Source: Daucus carota subsp. sativus
Taxonomy: Eukaryota > Streptophyta > Magnoliopsida > Apiales > Apiaceae
Direction of reading: 5' to 3'
Assembly (NCBI RefSeq): GCF_001625215.2
Contig: NC_030381.2
Span: forward strand, 35,524,689-35,588,688
Length of the DNA: 64,000 nucleotides
The notes beneath the pieces were generated by a model that saw nothing but the letters and a program-made list of their open reading frames with translations, did not search any database and was not told the origin of the DNA. A program made the position numbers and the translations under genes. This document shows positions 10,516 through 21,072 of the stretch, in pieces; positions within the stretch are counted from its first letter, which is position 1, and every line of letters starts with the position of its first letter.

Positions 10516-11141
10516 CAGTGGCGGAACCAGGATTAATTTTGACACCGGGCTAATTTATTATTAAAATTTCAGAAAAATAAATATGCATACCTTAATTGGT
10601 TAAGTGGTGACATCTTTACCGCTTTTTTTTAGGAAGGAATGGATGACAACTGAATTCTACAAGTTTACATATTTTTATAGCGTTGTAAAATAACTTCATC
10701 ATTTATGTCTCTAAATATGCCCTTCTCGATGTAAACCACCATGCTATCGTTCAACCACTCATCCCTAATCTTGTTACGCAAATAAGTCTTTAAGTGTTTT
10801 CATTACAGGAAACATTCTTTCAACAGTAGCTGTCGCGACTGGTAAAACCAAAGCTAGCTCCATGAGACGGTAAACCAAAGTATAAGCTGTATTTCTATGT
10901 GTTCCGACCATCTTAATAGCAAGCTTTGCAGTATTTTGAAGCTCAGAAAAACTATTATCATTTCTTACATCATTAATGAAATTATCCAGCTGATTTGTTA
11001 ACAAAACCTGGTCCATTTCAAAGAAATCTTATGAATAAAATTCGTCCCGGGCTAAAAACCTTAGAAAAATAAAAATTTACTTATTATTTTTTTATCAACT
11101 GGGGCTGGCGCCGGGGCCAGCCCCCCTTGGTTCCGCCCCTG
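10516..11141 (-). mobile_element. hAT transposon derivative with transposase C-terminal remnant
   Basis: A 626-bp element with ends CAGTGGCGGAACCAGG and CCTTGGTTCCGCCCCTG and a perfect 8-bp target-site duplication CATACACG at 10508-10515 and 11142-11149, diagnostic of hAT. The minus strand at 10774-11016 encodes a piece of the hAT C-terminal dimerisation region (YRLMELALVLPVATATVERMF). Just after it a frameshift breaks the frame, and the next frame continues YLRNKIRDEWLNDSMVVYIE. The rest of the transposase is missing, so this is an internally deleted, non-autonomous copy. Confidence 0.85.
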
Positions 11142-11149
11142 CATACACG

Positions 11150-12366
11150 TGTCATTATATTATTATTGTGTGCTAGATTGCTCCATGTCAAGGTGTCCCC
11201 TCTAGAATCATTATAAATAAGGATTCATCGTAAGTGTTCAAAACCTTTAGTCTTACATATTTTCTAAATATTAAACTTGTGTGCATTTGAAGCAGGCTTC
11301 TGTACGAATATGTTCAATTCGAGCATATTGTGATTTGGGTTACTAGCATAGTAGCATCATGTAATTGCTGACCATATGTGCACAAACAAAGGCCATCATT
11401 TTTCTACAATCTTTTTTTATAATCGCAAAAAATAATTTGTATAATAGATGTTCAAATAGCGGATATAGGTGATAGGTTAGGATATTTCAATTTTTAATTC
11501 ATCATAATTGATCTAATAATGTTTATTTATTTATTTTTAAATTTGTATTATGACGGCTTTTTCTAGTATTCTTCACTGAACTAGATAGATTCCCGCTGTT
11601 TGATTTTTTAGTAATCCTACAAAGTGTCAAGGTACACCCCAAGAGTACATAAGTTGAAGAACGCCAAAAAATCTGCATTCAGAAATTTTTTAGTACAGCA
11701 ATTTTATGTAGCATCACCTTAAGGCTTAATCAAGAAACATAGTTTTTCTTTACAGGGTACAATTTGCTTCAATGTAAAGATGCATAAAGTCTGAAACCCA
11801 TCTGAGAAGCAAATGGAGCTTGTGACGTTAACGACTCACTAATGCAGTTTCAGACCCAAGAGTAATATCCAGCGAAATGAGAAGAGGAACCAACTAAACA
11901 GCAAAAGATAAAGAGGACATATGAGAAAGAGAGAAATAGCGATTACATAGTTGTGGTTAATGTAAGATCCCCCACGACATATGGAAGGTGAAATAGATTA
12001 ACAAGGTTCGTCTACTTCCGCATAACTATACAAAAACTTCTGCCAAATAGTTATCCTGCTTAATATTTTTTGAAGCCCAACAGCTACCACCTAGAAATCT
12101 TCCTGTGTAAACAGAAACTAGAAGTTAGTATATAAGCCGAAATATCTATCATGTTGATGTTGAAGAGTAGTTGGGGACTTTCACCAACACATTAAGGTTT
12201 TAGATGGACTAGTTACTTAACATGGTATAAGAAGCAGGTTTAGGAGGGGACTCGAAAGACTTGAGATTTTCTTGAGGTATCCGTGTACAATATACAGGGG
12301 ACAAAAATAAGTAATTACCTGAAATAACAATGGAACTCACATGTAACTGCAATCTGCCATATGGTT
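11150..12366. other. Intergenic and 3' UTR of the ICR gene
   Basis: No conserved coding frame. The right half, from about 11.6 kb, is less AT-rich and probably includes the 3' UTR of the minus-strand ICR gene, possibly spliced. Exact limits cannot be seen. Confidence 0.4.
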
Positions 12367-14782
12367 TTATTTCTGGCTCTTCTTTAGCAGAATTCCGATT
12401 TTCTTCAGCATGTTTCCATTCTTCTTCTTTGGAGACTCGTCGTCCATGTCCTCTGAAAAGGGTGAACTCAACTTTCCTCCAATGGTATGATAGTTGTTGT
12501 CAAGAGAACCACTCCTCTCAATCTTGCCATTATTACCAGTCGTAAGCATAGCAGCAGCTGCCTCAGCCGCTTTCCTCCACTGATCAGATTGCACCTTCAA
12601 TCTCCTCAGTTCAGCTTCCATCTCCGCATTTGCCGCCTGAGCTGCATCCAGCTGTTCAGTAACTCGAGCTGTCTTCCTACTACTTTTATCAGCTTCCTCT
12701 GTCAAATAACTGAGCTTCATTAGTGCTTCCCGCTCTGCATCCCTTGCTGCTTCAGCTAGTTCCAGGGTCTCGTCATTCACCTTGTCTTTCTCTAGCTCTC
12801 TCTTCTCTATTTCCATCTTCAGTGTCTCATTTTCCTCTGTGATGCCCTGCAATTTAATCTCTTTGTCCAGCAAACTCGCTTTCAATTCCACTAAATCCTG
12901 CTCAAACTTTTTCACCTCTAATTCAAGTTCAGACTCTCTTCCAGACAACTGATTCTCCATAACCTTTAAATGTAAGCCTTGATTCTCCTCCGATATGGTG
13001 TGGAAATTTGTTTCCTTGTCCATCAGCTTTGACTTTAATTCTTCAACATCAGATTTTGCCGAGTTCAAAATTGCCTCTAATTCAGCTTCACGCTTGCGAG
13101 ATTCTAACTTGGTGTGCTCCACTACTTCATATGCACTTCTGATCTGCAGTGTGCTTTGGATATATTCTTCCTGATATCTTCTTTCAGCTGCCTCTAATTC
13201 AGACCTTAACTGAACTACCTCAGATTTAACATTGTTAAGCTCCTTTTCGACCTCACCTGATTTCTCATATTCATCACTTTCCTGAGCAACTGTGATACTC
13301 CCTGAAGGATCTGCTGTACTTTTGCTGCTTTCACTGGCAAATTCCTTCTGAAGTTTGCTTACAAGTCCCTCCAGATGAAGAACTTGATTTTTGGATTGCT
13401 CCAATTCCACAGCAACAGAATTGTAAGCTTCCTTAGCTTTCAGGCCTTCAGACCTTAATGTTTCCTCAGTTGATCTTGCCATCACTAACTGCGATTCAGT
13501 TTCTTTGACAGCTTCCAATGCCTGAGCTTTAGATTCTTCACAATCACTTAGCTCATGTTTCAGACTCTCAACCAGATTTAGTGTTTCACTTAGTTCCTGC
13601 CTTAAGCTCTGTACCTCAGCATGAGCTGATTCTGCACGCCTAGCATAAGTAGCTTCAGATTCAGCTACTCGCTCAAGTTGCATCTTTAACTTCTGTATAT
13701 CATTCATGGCAGAAGACAAGGCAGCAGAGTCTATTGAGTGATGTTTCTGGACAGCTTCAAGTTCAGACTGCCATGCTCTATCTCGATCCTGAGAGATTTT
13801 ACGCAGTTCTTGAACTCGAGAATCCTCAGAAGCAGAAAGTTCATGTATCTGCTGTTCAGACTCCTCAAGCTTTGCTGACATAGCATCCAGCTGTTTCTTT
13901 GCTTCTTCATTGTCTAGCTGAGCCTGCTTCTTCAATGACTCAGATGACTTCAGCTGGTCATTTGCCTTTTTCAGTTCCTCTTGCAGCTGACTAAGCTGAT
14001 TTTCCAGATCAGATATTCTTCCAGGTCGTTTCTTCGCCTGTTTAAGGTTCATAAATTTGTCAATTCCTAAATATTACAATGAAAGACAAATTCCATTCAC
14101 TAGCCAAAACAATAAGTTACACCAAGGTGGTTACCCATATTTATTTAATCTTTCTATTAAAAAAACCGTGAAGAGCTTAGTTTTGAAAAAAAAGGGAAAA
14201 TTGCGATCCTGACTGGCATTTTACTGTAAATATTAACAAGAACCTCAAATGATGAGTTATAACATGATACCTCAGATGCTGGACTACGAGGAGATCGGCG
14301 ATCAGCGATTTTGGGACTTCTTGCTACAGGTGTCCTTGTTGCTGGAGAGGGAACTGAATCGGAGTCTGCCCCTGTCGTCTTCTGCTGCTTATTACTTCGG
14401 GGTGTAGCTGGCGATGACCTTTGAGGCACTTCCAAGGATCCAGTTCTGATCTCGAAGTGGAAAATTATTAAGTTTAGATACCAAACAGAAGAATACAAAA
14501 CCATGACTAACATGAAATACTGTACTCAAACATATTCATCACATTATATCTGAATCATATAAAGATTATACAGACATTGCATGACAGATTTACTGAATCA
14601 ATAACTACTTTACTAGTATAACATACTACTTGCTTTATGATTCAATTCAAACCGAGCTTATATAAGAAAATGTGTGCTGCAGAATGCCAGCACAGAAAAA
14701 CTTGTTAGCAACCAGAAGTTTTTTACAAACAGGACATGCTCAGATTAAGTACAAAGGTTTACCTTGTCTTTGGTGTCTGCAT
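12367..14782 (-). CDS. ICR: Interactor of constitutive active ROPs / ROP-interactive partner (ICR/RIP), ICR2/ICR3-like
   Basis: Three coding exons on the minus strand: 14782-14763 (MQTPKT plus two bases), 14445-14271, and 14037-12367, giving 621 residues. The N-terminus [24 protein letters not shown] is the basic, Ser/Pro-rich ICR head. Almost all of residues 75-545 is heptad-rich coiled coil. QWRKAA, the motif needed for binding active ROP GTPases in this family, is at about 551-556. The tail is Lys-rich ([15 protein letters not shown]). ICR proteins are plant scaffolds that link active ROPs to exocytosis, microtubules and cell polarity at the plasma membrane. The length is slightly above that of the Arabidopsis ICR2/ICR3 proteins. 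The tiny first exon was found by matching the family start to a donor (ACAAG/GTAAAC). A leader exon probably ends at 15771 (minus-strand TTTTCAG/GTATCT), leaving an intron of about 1 kb in the leader. Confidence 0.93.
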
Positions 14783-14793
14783 ATTAGAATTCC

Positions 14794-15770
14794 TCAGAAA
14801 GAAGATATATCACTCTACGCTGAAGGCCCACCTACTCAACTGCACAAAGACCTGCGGCAGCTTAGAGGAATCCTTGTGGGAGAAAGAACAAAACAAAATT
14901 TATATTTATACAAATTGTAGAAAGCAAAATACTGAATTATATGATACTACATTGAATCCCAACAACTAATCCATAAATATTACCTAAAACCAAAACAAAC
15001 AAACTGCACCAATCCCTTCAAAGAAACTCCACATAAACAAACTCCACTCCCAACAACCAAAACCGAAACAGAAGGAAACAACTTTAAAAGAAAATAAAAA
15101 AGCAAAAAAGTAAGCATCCGAGGACAGACAAATATGACTTACAAGCCATCTCTACACCTTTTTAATTATACTTGTTTTTTACTCATGCGCTTAAGTAATT
15201 ATCTAACAACATTATTAATCCAACAGCATTAGGATAAGTAGTCATCATTATCCACAAAGCATACCTTAAAAGACTTTGATTAGTTTAGCAATACAATAAT
15301 GGCATAAAAGAAAGATATGGCCATAGCATAATAATATATAGTTACATTTTCTGCAAATACAAAACACACATTAAACTTCCTTATTTTACTGACATGGGCC
15401 TGGCCTTCTGTAAGACAAATCTTATTATTGTGTAATAATGCCAATTAACAGACCCGGTTATATTATGAGTTTAAGATGAAATTGAACAAGATTTAAAACT
15501 ATAAGCTTTGACTTGTGCCGGACAATAGGTTGAGGAAAATAGAGTAAAACAAACACTAAAGTTGAATAGCAATGCAGATCTACACAAGTTGAGAACAAGA
15601 AATGCATTATACAGGCACAAAGAAGCACACATACTGAGGGCGAGAATGAGAGAGGGAGGGGGAGAGAGAGAGAGAGAGAGAGGGAGGGAGGGAGAGGGAG
15701 AGAGAGAGAGAGAGAGCAATGGTGAAGTAAAAACAAAGAGAGAAATGAAGAATGTGGTGGGAGAGATACC
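14794..15770 (-). other. Leader (5' UTR) intron of the ICR gene
   Basis: Inferred from a minus-strand donor (TCAG/GTATCTCTCC) at 15770/15771 and an acceptor-like TTTCTGAG just before the ATG exon, around 14794. A long purine/pyrimidine tract (15648-15717, GA on the plus strand, CT in the transcript) lies just inside the donor. Frames crossing this region are low-complexity and not coding. Confidence 0.55.
15648..15717. repeat. (GA)n microsatellite
   Basis: About 70 bp of almost pure purines, GAGAGA interrupted by GGGAGG, within the ICR leader intron close to its donor. On the transcript it is a CU-rich tract. Confidence 0.85.
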
Positions 15771-16206
15771 TGAAAAGATGAAGCTGCGGCTGCGAAACGA
15801 ACAGAGAGAGAGACACTGTGTGTGTGTGTGTTTGAAATTGAGAAATAAAATGGGGGGAGCAGATGAATAAAGAAACCCTAAACAAGCTTGGTCTGCTCCA
15901 CTCGCGTTGTTGTTTCCCAGTATTAGTATGTACACAAATTTCAAGAACACATTATATTGCATTACATTACTATTATCTTTGGTTCTCTCTCTTTGGCTTC
16001 GCGTCTCAGTCTTCTTGTCAGTGGGGAGAGTGTGTAAGAAAAAGACACTGTAGTTGTATAGTACTTGTACGTTTTTCAAACTGACCGCTTTTACGTTACT
16101 CGCACTAACGCTCTTCTCCTTTGTCGCATAACTACGCGCACAATTTTGTCCAACTTCATTTAAAAATGAAGAGGGCCGCATGTACCATTTGGAAACTAAA
16201 ATCATA

Positions 16207-16414
16207 CCCCTCCGTCCCCTGAGTTTATAAATCGAGGACCGGAACGACACGGATTTTAATGTTTTTTTAAAATAAAACTTTAAATGTTATATTTTAATTT
16301 TGAAAAAATAATTTAAAAATAAGTTATAAAATTATATTTTATAAAAATATTATAGTGCGTGTCGAGTAGTGAAAGAGTAAAAAAAACGTATATAATAAAA
16401 TGGAACAGAGAAAG
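16207..16414. mobile_element. Degenerate Stowaway MITE
   Basis: Left end CCCCTCCGTCCCC after TA, right end GGAACAGAGAAAG before TA. The interior shares AAATTATATTTTATAAAA and GTGCGTGTCGAG with intact copies in this window. It lies just upstream of the ICR leader region. Confidence 0.5.
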
Positions 16415-16661
16415 TATATTGTAGAATATTCGCTTAAAGTTATTTTGATTTAAGTTCAAATTAGTTATCATTTTTTGTAATTATTTTTACAAGAGGAAGG
16501 TGAATAATTAAAAAATATTTAACACACATTCTTGGAATGAATATCATATATATTATATCTTTATATTTCTAAAGTAATTATACACATAATCAAAAGAATA
16601 TACCGATTCACAATTTTTTAAACAAAATGTCTGATAAGCTATAATTACTGTCATTAAATAT

Positions 16662-16759
16662 ACTTCAATATGTATGAGTATTAGTGTATCTTTACAACTT
16701 TTTTTGAAAGAAAAAAAAAAAAGTTGTAAAGATACACTAATACTCATACATATTGAAGT
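16662..16759. repeat. Near-perfect 44-bp inverted repeat (hairpin)
   Basis: The left arm from 16662 (ACTTCAATATGTATGAGTAT...) is matched base for base by the right arm ending at 16759, with a short A-rich loop around 16706-16715. A further direct copy of TGTATCTTTACAACT follows at about 16759-16773. No target-site duplication or known MITE end was recognised. Confidence 0.8.
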
Positions 16760-17051
16760 GTATCTTTACAACTAGTTAAATCTTTAATGAATATTAACTG
16801 TATATTCATTTTTGTTTTATCTTTCAAAATTTTATATTTATACAAAACTTTTATTTTATTTCTAAAAAGTGTCATAAAACATAGAATAAATTTTTTATCG
16901 AATTTTATATGACAACTTTTAAATGATTTCGTCCTACAAATAATAATGAGGCCCTCTGCATGCACACTAATTTTCAAATTAAAATCAGTCATATAACTTA
17001 AATCAACCAAATTAATATTTAATAATAAATTTAATATTATTAAAAAATATA

Positions 17052-17302
17052 CTCCCTCTGTCCCATTTAATTGTATACGTTTCTTTTCAACTGCTCGACA
17101 CGCATTTCAATACTCTTATAAAATATAGTTCCGTAACTTATTTTTGAGATTTTTTTTTTCTGAATAAAAATATAACATCCAAACTTTAATTCAGAAAAAG
17201 AAAATTTTAAAAATAAATTACACAACTACACTTTACAGGAGCATTAAAGTCCGTGCCGCGTCCCCGTCCCCCAATGTATACTACTCAGGGGGACGGAGGG
17301 AG
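17052..17302. mobile_element. Stowaway MITE (251 bp)
   Basis: CTCCCTCTGTCCC after TA at 17050-17051 and GGGGGACGGAGGGAG before TA at 17303-17304. The interior is a long imperfect inverted repeat with the GAATAAAA / AGAAAATTTT core shared by other copies here. Confidence 0.85.
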
Positions 17303-17474
17303 TAGTAATTAAAAATAAAAATAAATGCTACAATACTTTGATAAATCATAAATGTGAATATTTTAATTTCCTGGTTAGTGATTAATGTATTGTTATAATA
17401 ACTGTGTATTATATACAAATTACTAGATGTAATAAATGCTTAAAACTCATTCACATCAGCTGTCCTGTCAACTA

Positions 17475-17709
17475 CTCCCTCTGTTTTGAAATATAAGTCA
17501 TTTGACTTTTTTGCACACGTTTCTAAGTCCTTTAACCGCATGCTAAAAATTATTATTTTTGAAATTTTTTTTTTTTGAATAAAAATATATTATTGATATT
17601 ATTATCCAAAAAAAGAAAATTTCAAAAACAATAATTTTAAGCATGCGGTCAAAAAACTTAAAAATACATACAAAAAAGTCAAACGATCTATATTTCAAAA
17701 CGGAGGGAG
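17475..17709. mobile_element. Stowaway MITE (235 bp), TTTTGAAATATAAGTC subfamily
   Basis: CTCCCTCTGTTTTGAAATATAAG on the left and its inverted match ending AAAACGGAGGGAG on the right, flanked by TA on both sides (17473-17474, 17710-17711). The arms pair over most of their length. Confidence 0.85.
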
Positions 17710-17899
17710 TATTAGCCAGATGTATTAAATACATATTAAATTGTGCCTGAGGGTAAAGGTTAGCCAGCCCCTTTTTAAAATATATATTTCATGATTCGCA
17801 TTCTGGTACTTATAAAAAACATTTTCTTACTCTCTTAACATAAAAAATTATAAATACCTAATATAAATGGGCTAAATTATCCATTTTCAAAAGATGTTA

Positions 17900-18684
17900 G
17901 AGCATCTCCAACGGCGTTGGCTATAATCGTTGGTTAAATTGGATCTGTAAGATATTATGTAAAATTTGCTGAACCTGTAAGAGCATCTCCAACGACGTTG
18001 GCTATAATCGTTGGCTAAATTGGACATGTAAGACATTATGTGAAATTTGCTGAACCTGTAAGACATTTTGCTTCAATGATACCGGCTATATTGGTTGACT
18101 ATAATTTAAAAATAGTATGTTATTAGTATTTTAAATTGTTAAAATAGAATATATCATTTCAATATGGTAATAAATGATGTACAATCTTCCTACAGATTTT
18201 CTTACAGACCTGTAGAGGTTCGACAAATTTAGCCATAGGAGGTTGGCTAAATTTATAGACAACAGCTGAGCATGGTTGGAGTTGTGTTTTTGGAGCTGTT
18301 GGCTAAATTTTTTTATTTTAAGTATGCCAACTCACTTTTTAGCTAAGGGTTTTAGATGGTTGGAGTCTTGGAGATGCTCTAAGACATTTTGCTACAATGG
18401 TACTGGCTATATTGGTTGGCTATAATTTAAAAATAATATGTTATTAATATTTTAAATTGTTAAAATAGAATATATCAGTTCAATATGTAATAAATGATGT
18501 ACAATCTTTCTACAGATTTTCTTACAGACCTGTAGAGGTTCGACAAATATAGCCATCCATAGGAGGTTGGCTAAATTTATAGACAACAGGTGAGCATGGT
18601 TGGAGTTGAGTTTTTGAAGCTGTTGGCTAAATTTTTTTATTTTAGGTATGCCAACTCATTTTTTAGCCAAGGGTTTTAGACGGT
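17900..18684. mobile_element. PIF/Harbinger-type MITE (outer copy, right end lost)
   Basis: Starts GAGCATCTCCAACGGCGTTGG after TTA (17897-17899). Its sequence is interrupted at 17980 by a second copy of the same family and resumes at 18383 with GACATTTTGCTACAATGG. It runs to about 18684 (GGGTTTTAGACGGT), where the expected GGTTGGAGATGCTC end is missing. Confidence 0.75.
17981..18379. mobile_element. PIF/Harbinger-type MITE nested inside a copy of itself
   Basis: A complete 399-bp copy with GAGCATCTCCAAC and GGAGATGCTC ends, flanked by the TAA duplication at 17978-17980 and 18380-18382. Removing it restores the continuous outer element at CCTGTAAGACATTTTGCT, the same sequence this copy itself carries. 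That shows the exact insertion point. Confidence 0.85.
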
Positions 18685-19219
18685 ATTTTTGACATTCAAT
18701 ATTCAAACCATTATTTTTGTAAACGTATATAAAAGAAATACAATAATCATGTCATCTTGTCCATATCTATTTGGCAAGATAAAACCGCAGGCGGGAACCT
18801 GAAAATTCAAAAGGGTCGAGTATATATTCTTTGTGCGCCAAGTTCATTTAGCGGACAGCTAGACTTGTGTCGCGGGATGAGAATGTGCCATATCGCAGTA
18901 CTGATTAATAACTGGTAAGTGGTAAGTAATAATTGATGAGGCAGAGACAAATAATTTAAACTTCCTTGTTGAGTCGGCTATTTCAAAAATCAAAATTAGA
19001 TGGGTCGCAGCAAAGCAGTGGCAGACCCACCCGGGTGAGCAGGTAATATGAGTAGGATCACCAACTAAAAAACTCGAACAATCAAAATTGCATCGTCAAT
19101 CTCGCTTTTCTTGTAGCCCTACCAGCAGCAACAATTGCTAAATGCTACCTAAAGATCAACATTTTTACATACAAAGTATACTCCATACCAAGTTATGAGA
19201 TTCCGCCTCAGTTTGTTTA

Positions 19220-19572
19220 GAGCATCTCCAATAGTCTCTTAAGTCATTCCTCAAATATAATATAAAATATTCACTCTTAACAATTTAATGTATATTCATC
19301 TCCAACAACACTCTTTACATCCACTCTTAAACAATATTTTATTATTAAATGAATAGGACTACAATACTAGAGTGGAAAGAGAAAGTGGATGCTTGTATTA
19401 CTTTATAATAAAATATAACTTAAGAGTGAGTGAGAGACTCTTAAAAGAGAGGAGAGAGAATAGATTCTTAAGGTTTTGAAGAGCCTTTAAGAGTCTATTG
19501 GAGCTTCTATTTTGTTAATGCTCTCTATTTTTTTATTTAAGAGCTTGTTTAAAGAGCTTATTGGAGATGCTC
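19220..19572. mobile_element. PIF/Harbinger-type MITE, second subfamily
   Basis: GAGCATCTCCAATAG on the left and TATTGGAGATGCTC on the right, flanked by TTA on both sides (19217-19219, 19573-19575). The interior (CTCTTAAG words) is unlike the family at 17.9 kb and shares only the outermost TIR bases. Confidence 0.78.
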
Positions 19573-19575
19573 TTA

Positions 19576-20349
19576 GTAGAAGGCTAGAAGCAACTGGATT
19601 CTATTTTTCCTAACCTATTTATGTAAACAAATAGAATTATTTTTAAGAAGATGAGGATGCTAATTTTTCTTTCTACTTCTTTTCCAAACACTTTATTATT
19701 ATTTATTTCTCACTTCTGATCCACTTCTTTACTTAAAAAAAAACCATTTTTTTAAATTCATCCAAACAATAATTAATCAATTTTTAAAACGCTGATATTT
19801 TTACGTGGATAACGAGAAGGATTCCTTTGATTGGGTTTTTACTCAATACATTAATTTTATTAGTTACTACTTGCTACTCATCTAGATTTTATTGTAGGAC
19901 TTTTTAATCTTATTGACAAAATTTTAAAATTGTTTTCTGTTGTGACTCGGACTGTCGGACATGCTCCCCCGTTCATACTTCACAGAGACCTGGCCAACCT
20001 CCCCCCTTCATAGTGATACCTATAGTAGGCTATAATAGTAGGATGCATTTCACTGATAACGATATATAAATAATAAAAATTGTTTAATTTTTACTGAAAG
20101 CGAAAATAAAACGCAGCAGAAAACAGAAAAGTACAAAATTAAGGAAGTTCATACTTCATACTACTTCATTATGCACATACAACTCTGAACACACAGTATA
20201 CTGAATCCATGGTTCCTCTCCGGCTCTCCCTCAGAGTCTTAAAGACACTCGCTAATGTCCCTCCCCTTTCTTTATACTATAATATGACTATATCATCCAA
20301 ATTTGTTGCTGCTACATTTTATCCTTCGAATATAAGCGTTATCCTTTAA
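19576..20349. other. Intergenic and 3' UTR of Di19
   Basis: 19590-19790 resembles the AAGCAACT / ACTTCTTTTCCAAACA half of a TTTGG-type MITE but no pairing end was found. From about 20150 the less AT-rich sequence probably includes the Di19 3' UTR. Confidence 0.35.
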
Positions 20350-21027
20350 TTATAAGCCATCATCGAGAAAAGTTGACAACAGCAGCCCTTGAACAAACTC
20401 ACATTTCCTAGCTCTCTCTTCATGGTCCTTGTCCGAAAGCACAGGCTGCGGAGCTTTTCTGTTATCAAGCCACATGCATTATATTAGAGATATCTTGTAA
20501 GAGTGTTCCGATGATGATATTATCTTTACATAATAAAGATGATGATATTATCTTTACAGAATAAAGATGGTGTGCCCATACCAGTGACCAGAACACTTGT
20601 CTACTAAGTACTAAAAGGGTTTCTGCTGATTTAAGATCAGTAAGATAGTTCAGAACTGTTAGGATCTTTTTCAACTAGCAACTAAAACATCTCACTTCTC
20701 AAAATTTAGAAGAAAAAAAAAACAACAAAAAACTGTATGCATGACTTGTCAGTTTTACTCTGCGAAGACAACTAAGAAACTTGAACTCTTGAACTTGGAC
20801 GTGAGTGTGTATTCCTCAAAGCTACCTTTTAAAAAGAAAATGTCCAGCAGACACAACCCAGTTCCTGGCAATTTTATCATGTCGTGTACTAAATGCTAAA
20901 TACAAACCCTTGTACTTTGATGTGTATGTAACTTTTTCGTGCGACACCAAATTAAGTAGATACATTTTTATTATTGTTTATCACATATATTAGCACAAAT
21001 ATATATAATCACATCATATATTATGTA

Positions 21028-21072
<45 letters not shown>

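Noticed and set aside
15471..16250. Long minus-strand frame of 259 codons
   Set aside because: It runs through a GA/CT microsatellite, the ICR leader exon and promoter. The product is low-complexity Ser/Leu/Pro and no domain is seen.
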